DNA of 64,000 bases from Nectonema munidae (Eukaryota; Nematomorpha; Nectonematoida; Nectonematidae): positions 248,001 through 312,000 of the forward strand of contig JAUIRK010000936.1 of the NCBI GenBank assembly GCA_030549495.1, read 5' to 3'. This document shows, one piece after another, positions 46,895 to 56,861 of the stretch (position 1 is its first letter; the number at the start of each line of letters is the position of its first letter). A model generated the notes under the pieces. That model made no database searches. It saw nothing but the letters and a program-made list of their open reading frames with translations, and was not told the origin of the DNA. The translations under genes and the position numbers were made by a program.

Positions 46895-47399
46895 CTAAAA
46901 AGATATGGATAAAATTGAAAATCATTATATCCAAAAAATTAGAATTAAATTGATTTTATGGAAAATAAAGGTTATTTTAGACATTAATACCTTAATTAAA
47001 GATACATAGAGTGCCTTCATAAAGGCACAATTTGCGCCCCTTCTAGCAAAATGGTAGTGACATTGGAAGTCTGCGATTCGAAACCGAGACCATCAAGAAT
47101 GAAAATCAAATTCTAAACATCCCTACCGACACTTTCAAAAACAAGGAGTAAAAATAGCCTTACAATAAACTAACTTAATAAAAAGGTTTAAAAATGGGAT
47201 TATTATAGTAGGATTTTAAAAGAAAGGCGAACATGGACATTAAATAAAATTGAAAACATTTGTTTTTTAAGAAGGGGGAAACAAAATTTGACTTGAGAAT
47301 GTGATGCGAAGCTCTCCATTTTTATTTCAATATGGTTAAAAAAAGTAGTAAACTTCTTTAAAAAGGATCAAAAATATGTTGATAGAAGATAAACGTTAC

Positions 47400-47528
47400 C
47401 AATGCTGATTTCACTGCTTTTGTTTCTAAGTAGAACATATTTAAATAACTTTGTAAGCAAGAAAGCAAAGACTCGAGCGTGAAAAAAGAGGACATAGAAT
47501 AACCATAGCATTGACACGAAAGAAATAC
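47400..47528 (-). CDS. BLTP1: BLTP1 exon: N-terminal membrane anchor
   Basis: This exon encodes a hydrophobic stretch with the core MLWLFYVLFFHARVFAFLL, followed by TKLFKYVL and ending SSEISI plus the first base of a Gly codon. Its place and pattern (W..Y.....[SA]R.....LT..L) match the single N-terminal transmembrane segment of BLTP1, which anchors the protein in the ER. The acceptor is TTTTTAG and the donor GTAACG. It starts with two bases of a codon and ends with one, so it joins the next exon in phase at SISIG-SVS. An in-frame ATG lies inside, but the reading frame is open back to the acceptor, and the family has about 30 residues before the membrane segment, so a further upstream first exon is expected. 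I did not find it. Confidence 0.7.
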
Positions 47529-47695
47529 CTAAAAACAAATTATATTTAATGACAGAAAGTTTACATATTTTTTATTAATTACACACATTTGTAAATAGCC
47601 ACCTAGCAAACTTAGTAATGTTGCTAACTAAACAAGCTAATGAAGGTACCTAACTATCGAAATAAATGTCCTATCGCCTGGCAATCGAGGTGGGG

Positions 47696-47814
47696 TTAAC
47701 CCGTTAACGTCCACAACAATCAGACTATATCTATGTAAAGCAGAAGATTTGTATTAAAAAACAGCGATAAATGCAGACGATTTATAAGGTCGACTGTGGT
47801 CGATAACCGATTAA
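47696..47814. mobile_element. piggyBac-like MITE, copy B
   Basis: A 119-bp element bounded by TTAA has ends TTAACCCGTTAACGTCCACA and the complement of TTAATCGGTTATCGACCACA. Its interior matches copy A in reverse order (AAGCAGAAGATTTGTATTAA and ATAAATGCAGACGATTTATA). It lies about 170 bp upstream of the BLTP1 membrane-anchor exon. Confidence 0.7.
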
Positions 47815-48696
47815 ACAAATATATAACTTATTAACCCATTTAGTAACAATGTTCCCAAAAAAAAGAAAAATGACTTCAATAATTTATATTTACTTCTATT
47901 CAAAGCAAGAGTTCTTCTGCATTTCCTTTGGATGCCCAAAAAGAAATAAACAAAACTGAAATTTTAATTAAAAAAAGCTTTATTCACTGATAACAATTTT
48001 TAAAGTAATGTTTTAGAAAACCTTGCGCATTTAAAGTGGAGTCCGACAATCGAGAGCGAATTTTCGATAAAAAAAAAAGGCCAGAAACTGAAATTGGTCT
48101 TTCACTTTCTACACTTGTAGGTTTAATTGAAAGAAGTGCAGTAAAAAATTTATTCATTTTTTCTGTTCGTTTGCTGTCGCTTCGAAAAGTTTAAAATCTT
48201 TGTTGGCATCAAATATATCTTCACTAGCTATAGTTGAAATGCTAAAACTTTCAAGTTTACTTATTTCATTAAAATAATCATATCAACTGAGAATATTACT
48301 TTATTCTCTTTTGCAAAGAAACAAAGAGATGCAGACTTCTGGAATATTCAATATATATTTGATAGAATGAAAAATCGATGAGCTACATGAGATGCAAATT
48401 TTTGATATATTGAATTTTTATAAACAAATGAGGGATGTTTTTTTCTATCATTTAGCGTGAAAGAATTTTAAAGAAAGGGGAATTAAAATGTATAAAGTCA
48501 GAGATAAATGGGTGAATAACTAGGCAAGTCTCGAAACAGGGAATAAGTTACGGTTGCGAGACGATTCCTAAAATTTGGAATTTGTTCTTTGGAACCGGGA
48601 GCGAACCCTAATTGGTACTAAATGGCTTAGCTAGGTAACCAACTAAAAAAAGTCATCAAGTTTACTAATAATAATCAATCTAACTATCGTACAAAA

Positions 48697-48840
48697 TTAA
48701 CCGATTATCGACCACAGTAGACATATGTCGACTTTTCAAAAATAAAATCGTCTGCATTTATTAATGTTTTTTAATACAACTCTTCTGCTTTAGATAAGGT
48801 ATTATCTGATTATTCTGGTAGTTTATGCGTAACGAATTAT
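48697..48840. mobile_element. piggyBac-like MITE, copy C
   Basis: The left end TTAACCGATTATCGACCACA is intact with TTAA. The interior shows ATCGTCTGCATTTATTAATG and TTCTGCTTTAGATAAGG. The right end is eroded near 48835, so no clear TTAA remains. Confidence 0.6.
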
Positions 48841-49683
48841 TTACCAAATGTGACTAACTAAGTAACCAACCATTGAATGATTATAACTAAGAAACAACGT
48901 AAAGAAGTAGATAAACTAAATAATATGTAAGCAATCAATAAAGAACTAGCAAAAAATAATTGTGATAAATGTGACGAGATATTTAGCTAACCAAATACCT
49001 ACGTTTAAATTACTGACAAATTATTAAAAGAAACTAAAGTATCATTTTATATTTAATTAAAGTTTACTAACCAAGTAGGTTTAGGTAGAACGAATTATTG
49101 CTCCACTCTTCAAAATAGGAAAACTTCATAAGCAATAGTATTAAATTATTGCGCAAAACTGAGGAAACTAAAAGCAAAAATAAAGAAAATTAACGTAACT
49201 TGAGAAATTCAAATATATTAGAGAGTGAAATATAATGGCCTCATTAAAACATAGTTAAATAAAAAGCAAAGAAGGCGAATAACAAACCATGTTTTTATCA
49301 ACAATTATTTAAAATAGATGAAATTTTGGCAAGTTCACAAAATAAAGTTCATAAAAATACGATAGATTTTTGAAAAGTATAAATTTGATTTTAAAACTCT
49401 ATCGTTAAGAGAATTCAAGTAAAAGATATGAAACATTCTTATAAAGACAGTTAATATTGAAACTTGGAATTTAGAAACATTAGGAATATTCAAGAAAATA
49501 AATGAAAAATAAGAAGCTTGGAACTTTTTGTTAGAACAATATATTTTGGTATATTCAGACGTTATCAGGATACACTTTCAAGGAAAAATTTACGTTTAAA
49601 TTAAGAATAAGTTGAAATAGGCATATTCCCTGATGCAACAACTCTCTGGGCCTAAATATAAAAAATATATAATTTAACATTCA

Positions 49684-50515
49684 TAGGCGCACATCCGGAG
49701 GGCGAAGGAGGAGGCGACGCCCCCCCCCCCAATGTGATTTATTTTATAGTATTTATTAGACTTGTTTGTTTTCTGAGTAGATTTTCCATATTACTTTTCT
49801 TGTTTTAAGGTTTAGTCTTAGAATTAATATTTAAAATCTATTTTTTTCATTAACGTCCACTTCTTTGTTATAGTAATGCACATTAGAGCTATATTTGATC
49901 AGAGGCAGTAATGTAGCCTGTCATTTGAATAAGAGCTCATGCATTTTTGAGCGAGGCGAATATTTTTTATAGCACATAACTATATAAAAACTCTATAATT
50001 TAAAGCTTAAAATGTTTATCCCTATAAATTACTGTACCCAAGCCAGACGATAAGGCAGGGGGCAAGGGAACTAGGCCCCCTGAGATTTATTTTGCCCATC
50101 TGAAACTCCTTTGAAATATATAAATATATGCACTTTCTTATATTCCCGGGCCCATTAAAATCAGTTTTGCCCTCCCCCCCCCACTTGAAGTGGGCGACAG
50201 GGTGAATTTAAACAATCAAGTCTTTTATTATAGAAATCTTATTTTATCCTTAGATATTCGTTTTATTTAATGTTTTAGTTTTTTTATCAAGATTTCGTAG
50301 AATAGTTAGCAATGTTTTTACACTTTGCTTAAAATTTTTGTTAATAAAACGTAATACAAATATTTTCATATAATTTTTAGAGTATAACTTACGGATTGGA
50401 ATAGCTAATTTATATATATTTAAAGTTTGTAGAATATTTAATTCAGCGGGGGGGGGGGGGGGGGCGAAAATGACCTTCGCCCCTCCCCCCCCCCCCCCCC
50501 CCCCCAATAATTTTC
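49684..50515 (+). repeat. Dispersed repeat, copy 2 (poly-C/poly-G ended)
   Basis: The left edge reads AGGCGCACATCCGGAGG and then a C run. Block B (49780-50000) has TTGATCAGAGG then CAGTAATGTAGCC and AAGAGCTCATG. Block A (50070-50180) has TATGCACTTTCTTATATTCC. Block C (50260-50445) has CGTTTTATTTAATGTTTTAG and TAGCTAATTTATATA. Long G and C runs at 50447-50505 close it. The order B, A, C differs from copy 1. Apparent Gly- and Pro-rich frames here come from the homopolymers. Confidence 0.65.
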
Positions 50516-51577
50516 TATAAGTAAGAGTTGCTGCTTGTTTATAAAACATGTATGATGATCATGATATCTATGTATGAATCATGTATGAAGAATGGAGACT
50601 TTCGAATCAATTAAACATCACATGACAAGCTGCTCTGAAATTCCTATCGAACATATTTTACAGACGATGCGTGAGAGCTATATAATAATAATCCATTGCT
50701 TCAATATGCACACAATAAGTCAGCAATGTTTATCACAGTGTCTCCTCCTTATAGTATTTTTGGGCAAACACATGTTGATGATCCACTAGATTTTCTCATC
50801 TTCTGTCACAGTGATTCTATTTCTCTTTCTGTCTCTTCTGTTTTTCTCTTCCGCTTTCTCTGCTAAAACTCAATCATTCACTCAAGCTCTCTTCTTTCAT
50901 TCAAGCACTCTTCTCTTGTTAAGCCTATATACCGCATGGTGCCCCATGCAACTTATGCGATATCAGTTTTTGAAAATTTCTCCAATGAAAGGATTAAGAA
51001 AGTATACAAAATGTTGCTCAGGTTTTTTGTTTTTAAATTGTGCCCCCCCCCCCCCCCCATTAACTTTTTTCTAGTTACACCACTGCTTCTATCTAATTTG
51101 CATTTAGAGTTAAATTAAAATAGTTTCCAATTGTTACAATTTTATATCAATGAATATTCTTAGACTCGCGCTAAGAATTTTTTTCAACAAACGTCATTTA
51201 ATCTTTATCACTACGTTTGTTACATTTGAAAACTTATTTTTTCGAGTCAAGAAATTTTTTTAATAGCTATTTGGGAATGAATATTTTGACTAGCTATTCG
51301 GGTTAAAAGCAAGAATACTCTATTTTTTGAGCAGATATCTTTTATAATGTTCGATTGTTAAATTTTATAAGTAACACTGTACATAATCAAATACCTTTTT
51401 TTAAAGAAAATTTGTTAATTATTATAGTAAAAATATAATATCGAAACAAAACGTTTCAGTTGTTAAAAATGTACTTGATCTATTATTTATGACAGCTGTC
51501 AGAATTTTATTTGTAGACAAATATTCAAAAAAAAGCAATGGTTTTCTTTTCTCGTATGCTTTGATTTATGTTAGTTT
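50516..51577. other. Stretch with C-run element end; no gene seen
   Basis: A T/C-rich stretch (50810-50910) and a C run at 51043-51059 are followed by CATTAACTTTTTTCTAGTTA and CACCACTGC. Read on the minus strand this is GCAGTGGTGTAACTAG, a common hAT-like terminus. The far end of that element was not found. Short open frames here are compositional. Confidence 0.4.
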
Positions 51578-51899
51578 GGTCCTCGGACATTTCGCCCCAT
51601 TATTTTTATAAGACAGTTCGTCCCATGGTCAATTCGCTCCATTATTTTCATAAGACAGTTCGTCCCATGGACAATTCGCCCCGTTATTTTCATAAGATAT
51701 TTTGTCTCATGGACAATTCTAAAAAACTAAGAGATAAAATGATTAATTTGAAATAATTTAATAGAGATAAAATAAACAAGAATATAAATTTTTTAAATAA
51801 TTTTACACATTTAATAAGCAAAGATGGATGAAACAAATAGCCTATGAGACAATTTGTCCAGGGGGGCAAATTGTTTTTCGGGCGAAATGTCTATCGACC
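51578..51899. mobile_element. Foldback-like MITE with GGTCCTCGGACATTTCGCCC ends
   Basis: The left end GGTCCTCGGACATTTCGCCC and the right end, complement of GGTCGATAGACATTTCGCCC, form inverted repeats. The flanks GTTAGTTT (51570-51577) and GTTAGATT (51900-51907) look like an 8-bp target duplication with one change. Inside the left arm three tandem units of about 50 bp contain TTTCATAAGACAGTTCGTCC and CATGGACAATTCGCCCC. There is no coding capacity. Confidence 0.7.
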
Positions 51900-51907
51900 G
51901 TTAGATT

Positions 51908-53150
51908 AAATAATTTTTTAATTAAAAGGGCTAGCTACTTAAATGTTGGCTTTTGCTGTTTATAAAAATTTGAAAATATCAAATAAACTCTTAATCTTTA
52001 TGCCTCCTATTATTTTGAAATTATTCTGAGAACAGACTCAGAATATAATCATGTTATATTCTGAAAAAATTCTCAAATTAAAAACTATTATTTTTAAATA
52101 GTGAAAATTGCTTTATTAGTTTATTTTCTTTCCTTTCTCTCTTATGTTAATTATGTGGCAAATTTTTCAATTTTAAGTAAAAGGTAAGGTACAGCGGGTG
52201 TATTTTTGTTGACAAGGCACTGATGTACCGCTTATGTCAAACTATGAACAAATTCGTATCGATGAGGAATCGAATCCAGAGCCTTCCGTGCTATGTCCAT
52301 CATCTCAATCAACCTGCCATGCCACCCATAGAGTATGTTGTAGGGGGTACGTCAAATTAGTTTCCAAAAACTTAAGTTCTACCCTAAAATTTTTTAGTTT
52401 TTGTTGAAGCTCTATAACTTTTTCTGATAAACTTTTTTTCCTTAAAATTTATTATAAAAGGCAAATCATTGCAAAATGTTAAAAGTTATTTTACTTTTTG
52501 TGGCTTGTATCAATTTTGCTTTTAAACTATTTTTGAATGATGCTGAGTAAAATGAAATAATACGATCTTAATTTTTTGTTTGCACAATTATAATTTCATT
52601 TTATACACTTGCCCCTGAATCAATCACATTTTTTCATATAAACATCGCAGGGTGTCTAGTAGATTCTTTGCCTTTAGACTACATTCACTCATAAAACCAT
52701 CTAACCTTCAGTTATTTGTTTTCTCTATGAATCAAATATCCTTTCATCAATTCCTGTAATGTGCCTGGTAGACTACTTCATTTTTCAAATGAAAAGCCTA
52801 TTCCACCCCCTAACAATTTTGGATTTTTTTAAACTAGTGTATATTCTGCAAACTTAATTAAAATATTTTCACTGGAAGTATAGTATTTAAATTCACAAAT
52901 TTTGTAAAAAAAATATAAAGTAGTCTTATAAATTTAGGACTTTAGGTATTAATTATTTTATCTGTTAATTTTTTTATCACTTTTAAATAATTTTAAATTA
53001 TTGATGATGAAATTGAAGAAAAAGATAATTACAATGATATTACAATTACAAGATATTAATTTTTATTTTGTTTAAAAATCTTAAATATTTGTTTCATTTA
53101 TAAAATAACTGCCTTTCAAAAAACTAAATAAAATTAAAATATATGCCAAA
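51908..53150. other. AT-rich stretch between foldback-like repeats
   Basis: Apart from the SINE at 52185-52330 I see no feature. It might be the loop of a larger inverted element if the arrays at 51.6 and 53.4 kb are its two arms. Confidence 0.4.
52185..52330 (-). repeat. tRNA-derived SINE with a different head
   Basis: On the minus strand a tRNA-like head reads GGGTGGCATGGCAGGTTGAT with an A-box-like TGGCATGGCAGG, then CTCTGGATTCGATTCCTCAT with a B-box-like GGATTCGATTCC. The tail ends GCTGTACCTTACCTTTT, close to the GGTACCTTTACCTTTTAC tail of the other SINEs here. This suggests a shared tail joined to another tRNA head. Confidence 0.55.
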
Positions 53151-53672
53151 CCGTTTTACGAAAAAGTCTTATGAAAAAAGAATAAAAGAGTCTAAAAAAA
53201 TTGAAAAAACGGTTTTATAAAACAATAGTGCTAATTGATCTGCATAAATAGAGTAAATTGTCTATGGCAACAATTGTATTATAAAAATAGAGCAAATTTT
53301 TAATGAAAATAATTGTCTTATAAAAATAGGACTGGAAGTTTTATAAAAATAATAGAACGCATTCTCTTATAAAAATAATGGGGCAAATTGAGCATGAGGC
53401 AAACCGTCTTATGAAAATTATGAGGCGAATTATTTTATGAAAATAATGGGGCAAATTGTTTTATGAAAATAGTTAGGCGAATTGTCCATGAGACAAAATG
53501 TCTTATGAAAATAATGGGGCGAATTGTCCATGGAACGAATGGTCTTATGAAAATAATGGGGCGAATTGTCCTATGTAAATAATGGGGCGAATTGTCCATG
53601 GGACGAACTGTCTTATGAAAATAATGGGGCAAATTGTTTTATAAAAAGAATGGGGCGAAATGTCTGAGGACC
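53150..53672 (-). repeat. Tandem array of the foldback-like repeat, inverted copy
   Basis: On the minus strand the outer end is GGTCCTCAGACATTTCGCCC at 53672, almost identical to the left end at 51578. Inward lie at least seven units of about 50 bp with AATGGGGCGAATTGTCCATG on the plus strand, some shortened to about 30 bp. They become degenerate and AT-rich toward 53150. The repeated unit yields a repetitive peptide in one frame, which I regard as incidental. Confidence 0.75.
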
Positions 53673-53739
53673 TTTTAAAGGATTGCTTGAATATTTGGTC
53701 TCCCGTGATATTTCCAGACCACTAATTTTAAAAATTGCA

Positions 53740-53795
53740 ACAAAAAAATTTCGCCCCCTCCCCCAATAATTTTGAGGATGTGCGCCCCTGGCACT
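53740..53795 (-). repeat. C-rich element terminus
   Basis: On the minus strand the sequence CAGGGGCGCACATCCTCAAA then ATTATTGGGGGAGGGGGCG resembles the left edge of the dispersed repeat at 49684 (GGCGCACATCC) and its right edge near 50480-50515. It is probably a terminal fragment of the same family, with CAGGGG as the outer end. Confidence 0.5.
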
Positions 53796-54061
53796 GGGTA
53801 CCAATTACATCTGGAGATTTTTGCTTAGATAGATTCCGACTTAATATCATGTGCTGTAAAAAAATTTATCACTTTGTTAAATGTTTCTCTTAGTTGTTCT
53901 ATTGCTGAGTTTCGCAAAATAAAAAATTGTCTACCAGGTTCTTCTCATATACATATTGTACGTAAACACAAGGATGAGATAAGTTTGCAGCATCCATCGT
54001 TTGATCAATCTAAGCAAAAAGGTTGAAAATCTAATTCTGAATCAATAAAACCACGTTTGAC

Positions 54062-54550
54062 ATGTCATCAGACATCTCTTCTATTAGCCTTCTAACGGTA
54101 TCGTTTAACAGGAAGATATGTTTCAACTTTACAACTGCAGAACTTCTTAGCACATTCAATAAATCTTTGCAGCAAGGTAATATGAATTGTTCTACTATGT
54201 TGTGGGACTTTTTGATAACAGATATTTTTGAATCTTTTCAAACCATGCTTAATATTTTGCAAAAACATTCCTGTTATTTATCAAACATGAATTTGTGTAA
54301 TCGTTCAGCTAATAATTTTGTTTACCGAACTTGAGTGCTTCACTACCAGCGCAAGCTTCACTTGACGGGCTTTAAAAAAGTGGATGCTAAGACTTCAGAA
54401 CACAAAATACACTTATGTTCCTCTTCCTCACCAGACTATAATGCAGCAAAACGAAATTTGAAGTGTGAGTCGCCATATTTCATTTTTTTAGCCATTAAAA
54501 AAATGCACATCTACAAATTAGGCCTGAAAAGCAATAAAAGGAAAAAATAG
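54062..54550 (+). other. Unidentified open stretch with one internal stop
   Basis: A frame from an ATG at 54062 runs 90 codons to a TGA at 54332 and then continues in the same frame for 71 codons. The translation (for example QGNMNCSTMLWDFLITDIFE) is more mixed in composition than background frames. I do not recognise it. It may be a mobile-element remnant. Confidence 0.2.
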
Positions 54551-54951
54551 TACACAATTCAAAGACTAACTTATTTATTCTTTTTAAATGTGATTTATTG
54601 GCAAAAATGGCAAGTGACCCAATATGGATGCAATATTATGCGAAAAAACTTATGACTTACGAGGGACTTGAGGCAAATTTACACTTCTATTAAAAAGGAA
54701 GTAAGAACATTTGACATTGAAAAAAGTAATTTTTATAAAAAAAACTAAAGAGTTATCAAAAAACTTAAAAAAGATTGATACAACGTTCTTGATAAACTCA
54801 AGAAAAATTTCGGTTTAGCTTCCATAAAAATCAAATATATTACCATTTCAATGCTATATTTCTTAAGATTCCATTGTCTGAAGACGAAAATAAAAGCATG
54901 GTTAACTCTTTAGGCGGTTTTCTAAAATTAATCATGAATTTTTATACATAC

Positions 54952-55030
54952 GGCGGGGCGTAATTCGAAATAAGCGACGCAATTTTGCCTTCTCGATGAA
55001 AACATCCCACGGTACCTTTACCTTTTACAA
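54952..55030 (+). repeat. Deleted SINE copy
   Basis: A head fragment GGCGGGGCGTAATTCG is followed by CTCGATGAAAACATCCCACG and GTACCTTTACCTTTTACA, the family tail. The tRNA-like body with the B box is missing. Confidence 0.6.
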
Positions 55031-56860
55031 CTTAGGACGATTTCTATTTTATGCGACATTGTGCATAAAGGGGTTAAGAGAATAATAATTTTTGTGAAAT
55101 CATTATGATTGAAATTCATGTGTATTTGATATCGTCTTTAAAAACAAGTTTTGTGCAGAAATTATGAATATTTTATCAAATATTTTCAATTTTAAATCGT
55201 ATTTTACAGCCAACTTACTGCAGACAAAATCTTATTTTTAAAATTTATTAAATTTTGTGAGCAAAATTTTGGATAAATAAAAATTTTATTACTAGCAAAT
55301 TATCGTGGAAAATTTTATATATAACAATTTAATCTAATAGAAAATTAATAAAGAAATCATTTCTGATCGGTATTGATTTCTATTTTATAAGGTGTATGTA
55401 TAGAAAATAGATGGATCGATATCAAATCTTATAAAAGCATAGTTCAAATGAGGAACTATTTAGTGAAAATATGCTTAATTGCAATAAAAATCATATTAGA
55501 AGCTTAAGTTATACGCCAAAAATAATGGAAGATTCTTGTCACAAGTATAAAAATTATAAATAAACTTTACTTACAAAAAAACTATATATATTTTTAAAAC
55601 AAGCAATTGATTCATAGGTAGGTGTAAGATGAACTACTAGCGAGCTACAAAAGTAAAGGTCACGAGTCAATAAAAAGAGATAACCTCGTAAAGATACACT
55701 TACATAAAAATCTAAAGTTTCTAATAAGAAAAAAAACTAACTAAGCTATTTAAATAAGAAAATATTTTTTTAAAAAGATAGAAGGCAAAATTTAAAGGAT
55801 TTGTTTTCCATTTTTGATATATAGATAGTAGAAATGATGTCTACTCGAATATCAATTTTCAAAAAAAAATTTAAAACAATAGATTTCATTTCTAATTTGG
55901 ATATAATGAATTTAAAATTTTTTTGAGTAACTACAAAAATATAATAAAAAAGACAGGTTATAACGAAGTTTTTCCTAAAAAAAATTTGCATGAGTCAAAA
56001 TAAAATTTGAAACTTTTATCATAAAAAATATTTACTTTTAATTAATTTTTTTTATATTTTAATCAAAAAATATAAATCAAATTAAAATATTATCCAATAA
56101 CTTTTCATAAAAAAAAATTTTGAAAAAAAGTTAATGTAATTGAAGGTATGCGACAGAATCCTAATCACAAAAAATATGAAATTGTAAAACGTTTCTCAAT
56201 TTCTGCATCATGATTTGTTTCAATACTGAAAAATAAAAAAAAATATTTTTAATTTAAACTACTTAGGCCCTGTTTCAAGTAAAATAAAACTCTTAAGAGT
56301 CTCGAAAGTGAGCATATTTCAACGAATTTTTTTATCAAATAACCTACAAACTAAAAACTATATTAGATGAAAAATATATTGTTTTGTTAAGGTAAGATCT
56401 CAAAATCTACCTTTTAATGCAGTGATTCTCCAGAATAAGGCTTCAAAAGTTTGCAAAAAAAATTAAAAATACAATGGGAATGATTATCTTCTTGGATATC
56501 AAGATGGAAAACTAGACACAATATATCTTTAAAGTTAATTTCAGGAGAAGCAGCTTTAGTCAGCCGAACTGTAGTATCTCATTGGAAATCATATGTGTTA
56601 CCAAATCTAATTAATAAGTATTCACCTAAAGATATTTTTTTATAAGAAACGGTAATTTCTTTGCCGATTCGATATATTTGTTTAGGTAGGTAGGTAAAAT
56701 TGCTAACTATTTGTTTAAAAATTAAAATAAGAAAATACAAATGTAAAACTAAATTTGAAAAATTAATTTATCAAATTTTAAATAATTTGAATAGCAAAAT
56801 ATTTATCTAATTTATTTGAAAAATTTAAAAAACATTAATTTTACCTTTATTACTATTTGA
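55031..56860. other. AT-rich stretch with no recognised feature
   Basis: No gene or element could be supported. Open frames here are Lys/Phe/Ile-rich and compositional. Confidence 0.5.
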
Positions 56861-56861
56861 A

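Larger units (their letters stand above)
17677..47528 (-). other. BLTP1: BLTP1/tweek (KIAA1109) gene locus, multi-exon
   Basis: This is the span of the recognisable exons of a bridge-like lipid transfer protein 1 homologue. The family forms long rods of repeating beta-groove modules, anchored in the ER by an N-terminal membrane segment, that carry lipids between membranes at contact sites; fly tweek acts in synaptic vesicle recycling and phosphoinositide balance. Exons were joined by GT-AG sites and phase: 42759-42949 ends in phase 2 and 39680-39966 supplies the third base; 39680 leaves one base and 33295 supplies two; 32726/32670, 31550/31500 and 22532/17854 also join cleanly. The recovered coding length is roughly 3,900 codons, shorter than the roughly 5,000 of the human protein. 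The first coding exon and at least one exon between 45.4 and 42.95 kb are not resolved, and the junction 46745/45471 is out of phase as drawn. Confidence 0.85.
47529..49680. other. AT-rich stretch upstream of the BLTP1 membrane exon
   Basis: It should contain the first BLTP1 intron and perhaps the first coding exon, which I could not identify. Apart from two piggyBac-like MITEs and a partial one near 47832-47860, no feature is visible. Confidence 0.4.

Noticed and set aside
47036-47110. Possible tRNA-like sequence with GCGATTCGAAACCGAGAC
   Set aside because: Only a B-box-like segment is present; no convincing head or tail to call a SINE or tRNA.
50250-51118. Gly-rich and Pro-rich open frames
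   Set aside because: The Gly and Pro stretches come from poly-G and poly-C runs at transposon edges, not from a protein.
51568-53804. Repetitive peptide with FHKTVRPMDNSPHYF-like units on either strand
   Set aside because: It is the conceptual translation of tandem repeats in the foldback-like elements; the units change length and break frame.
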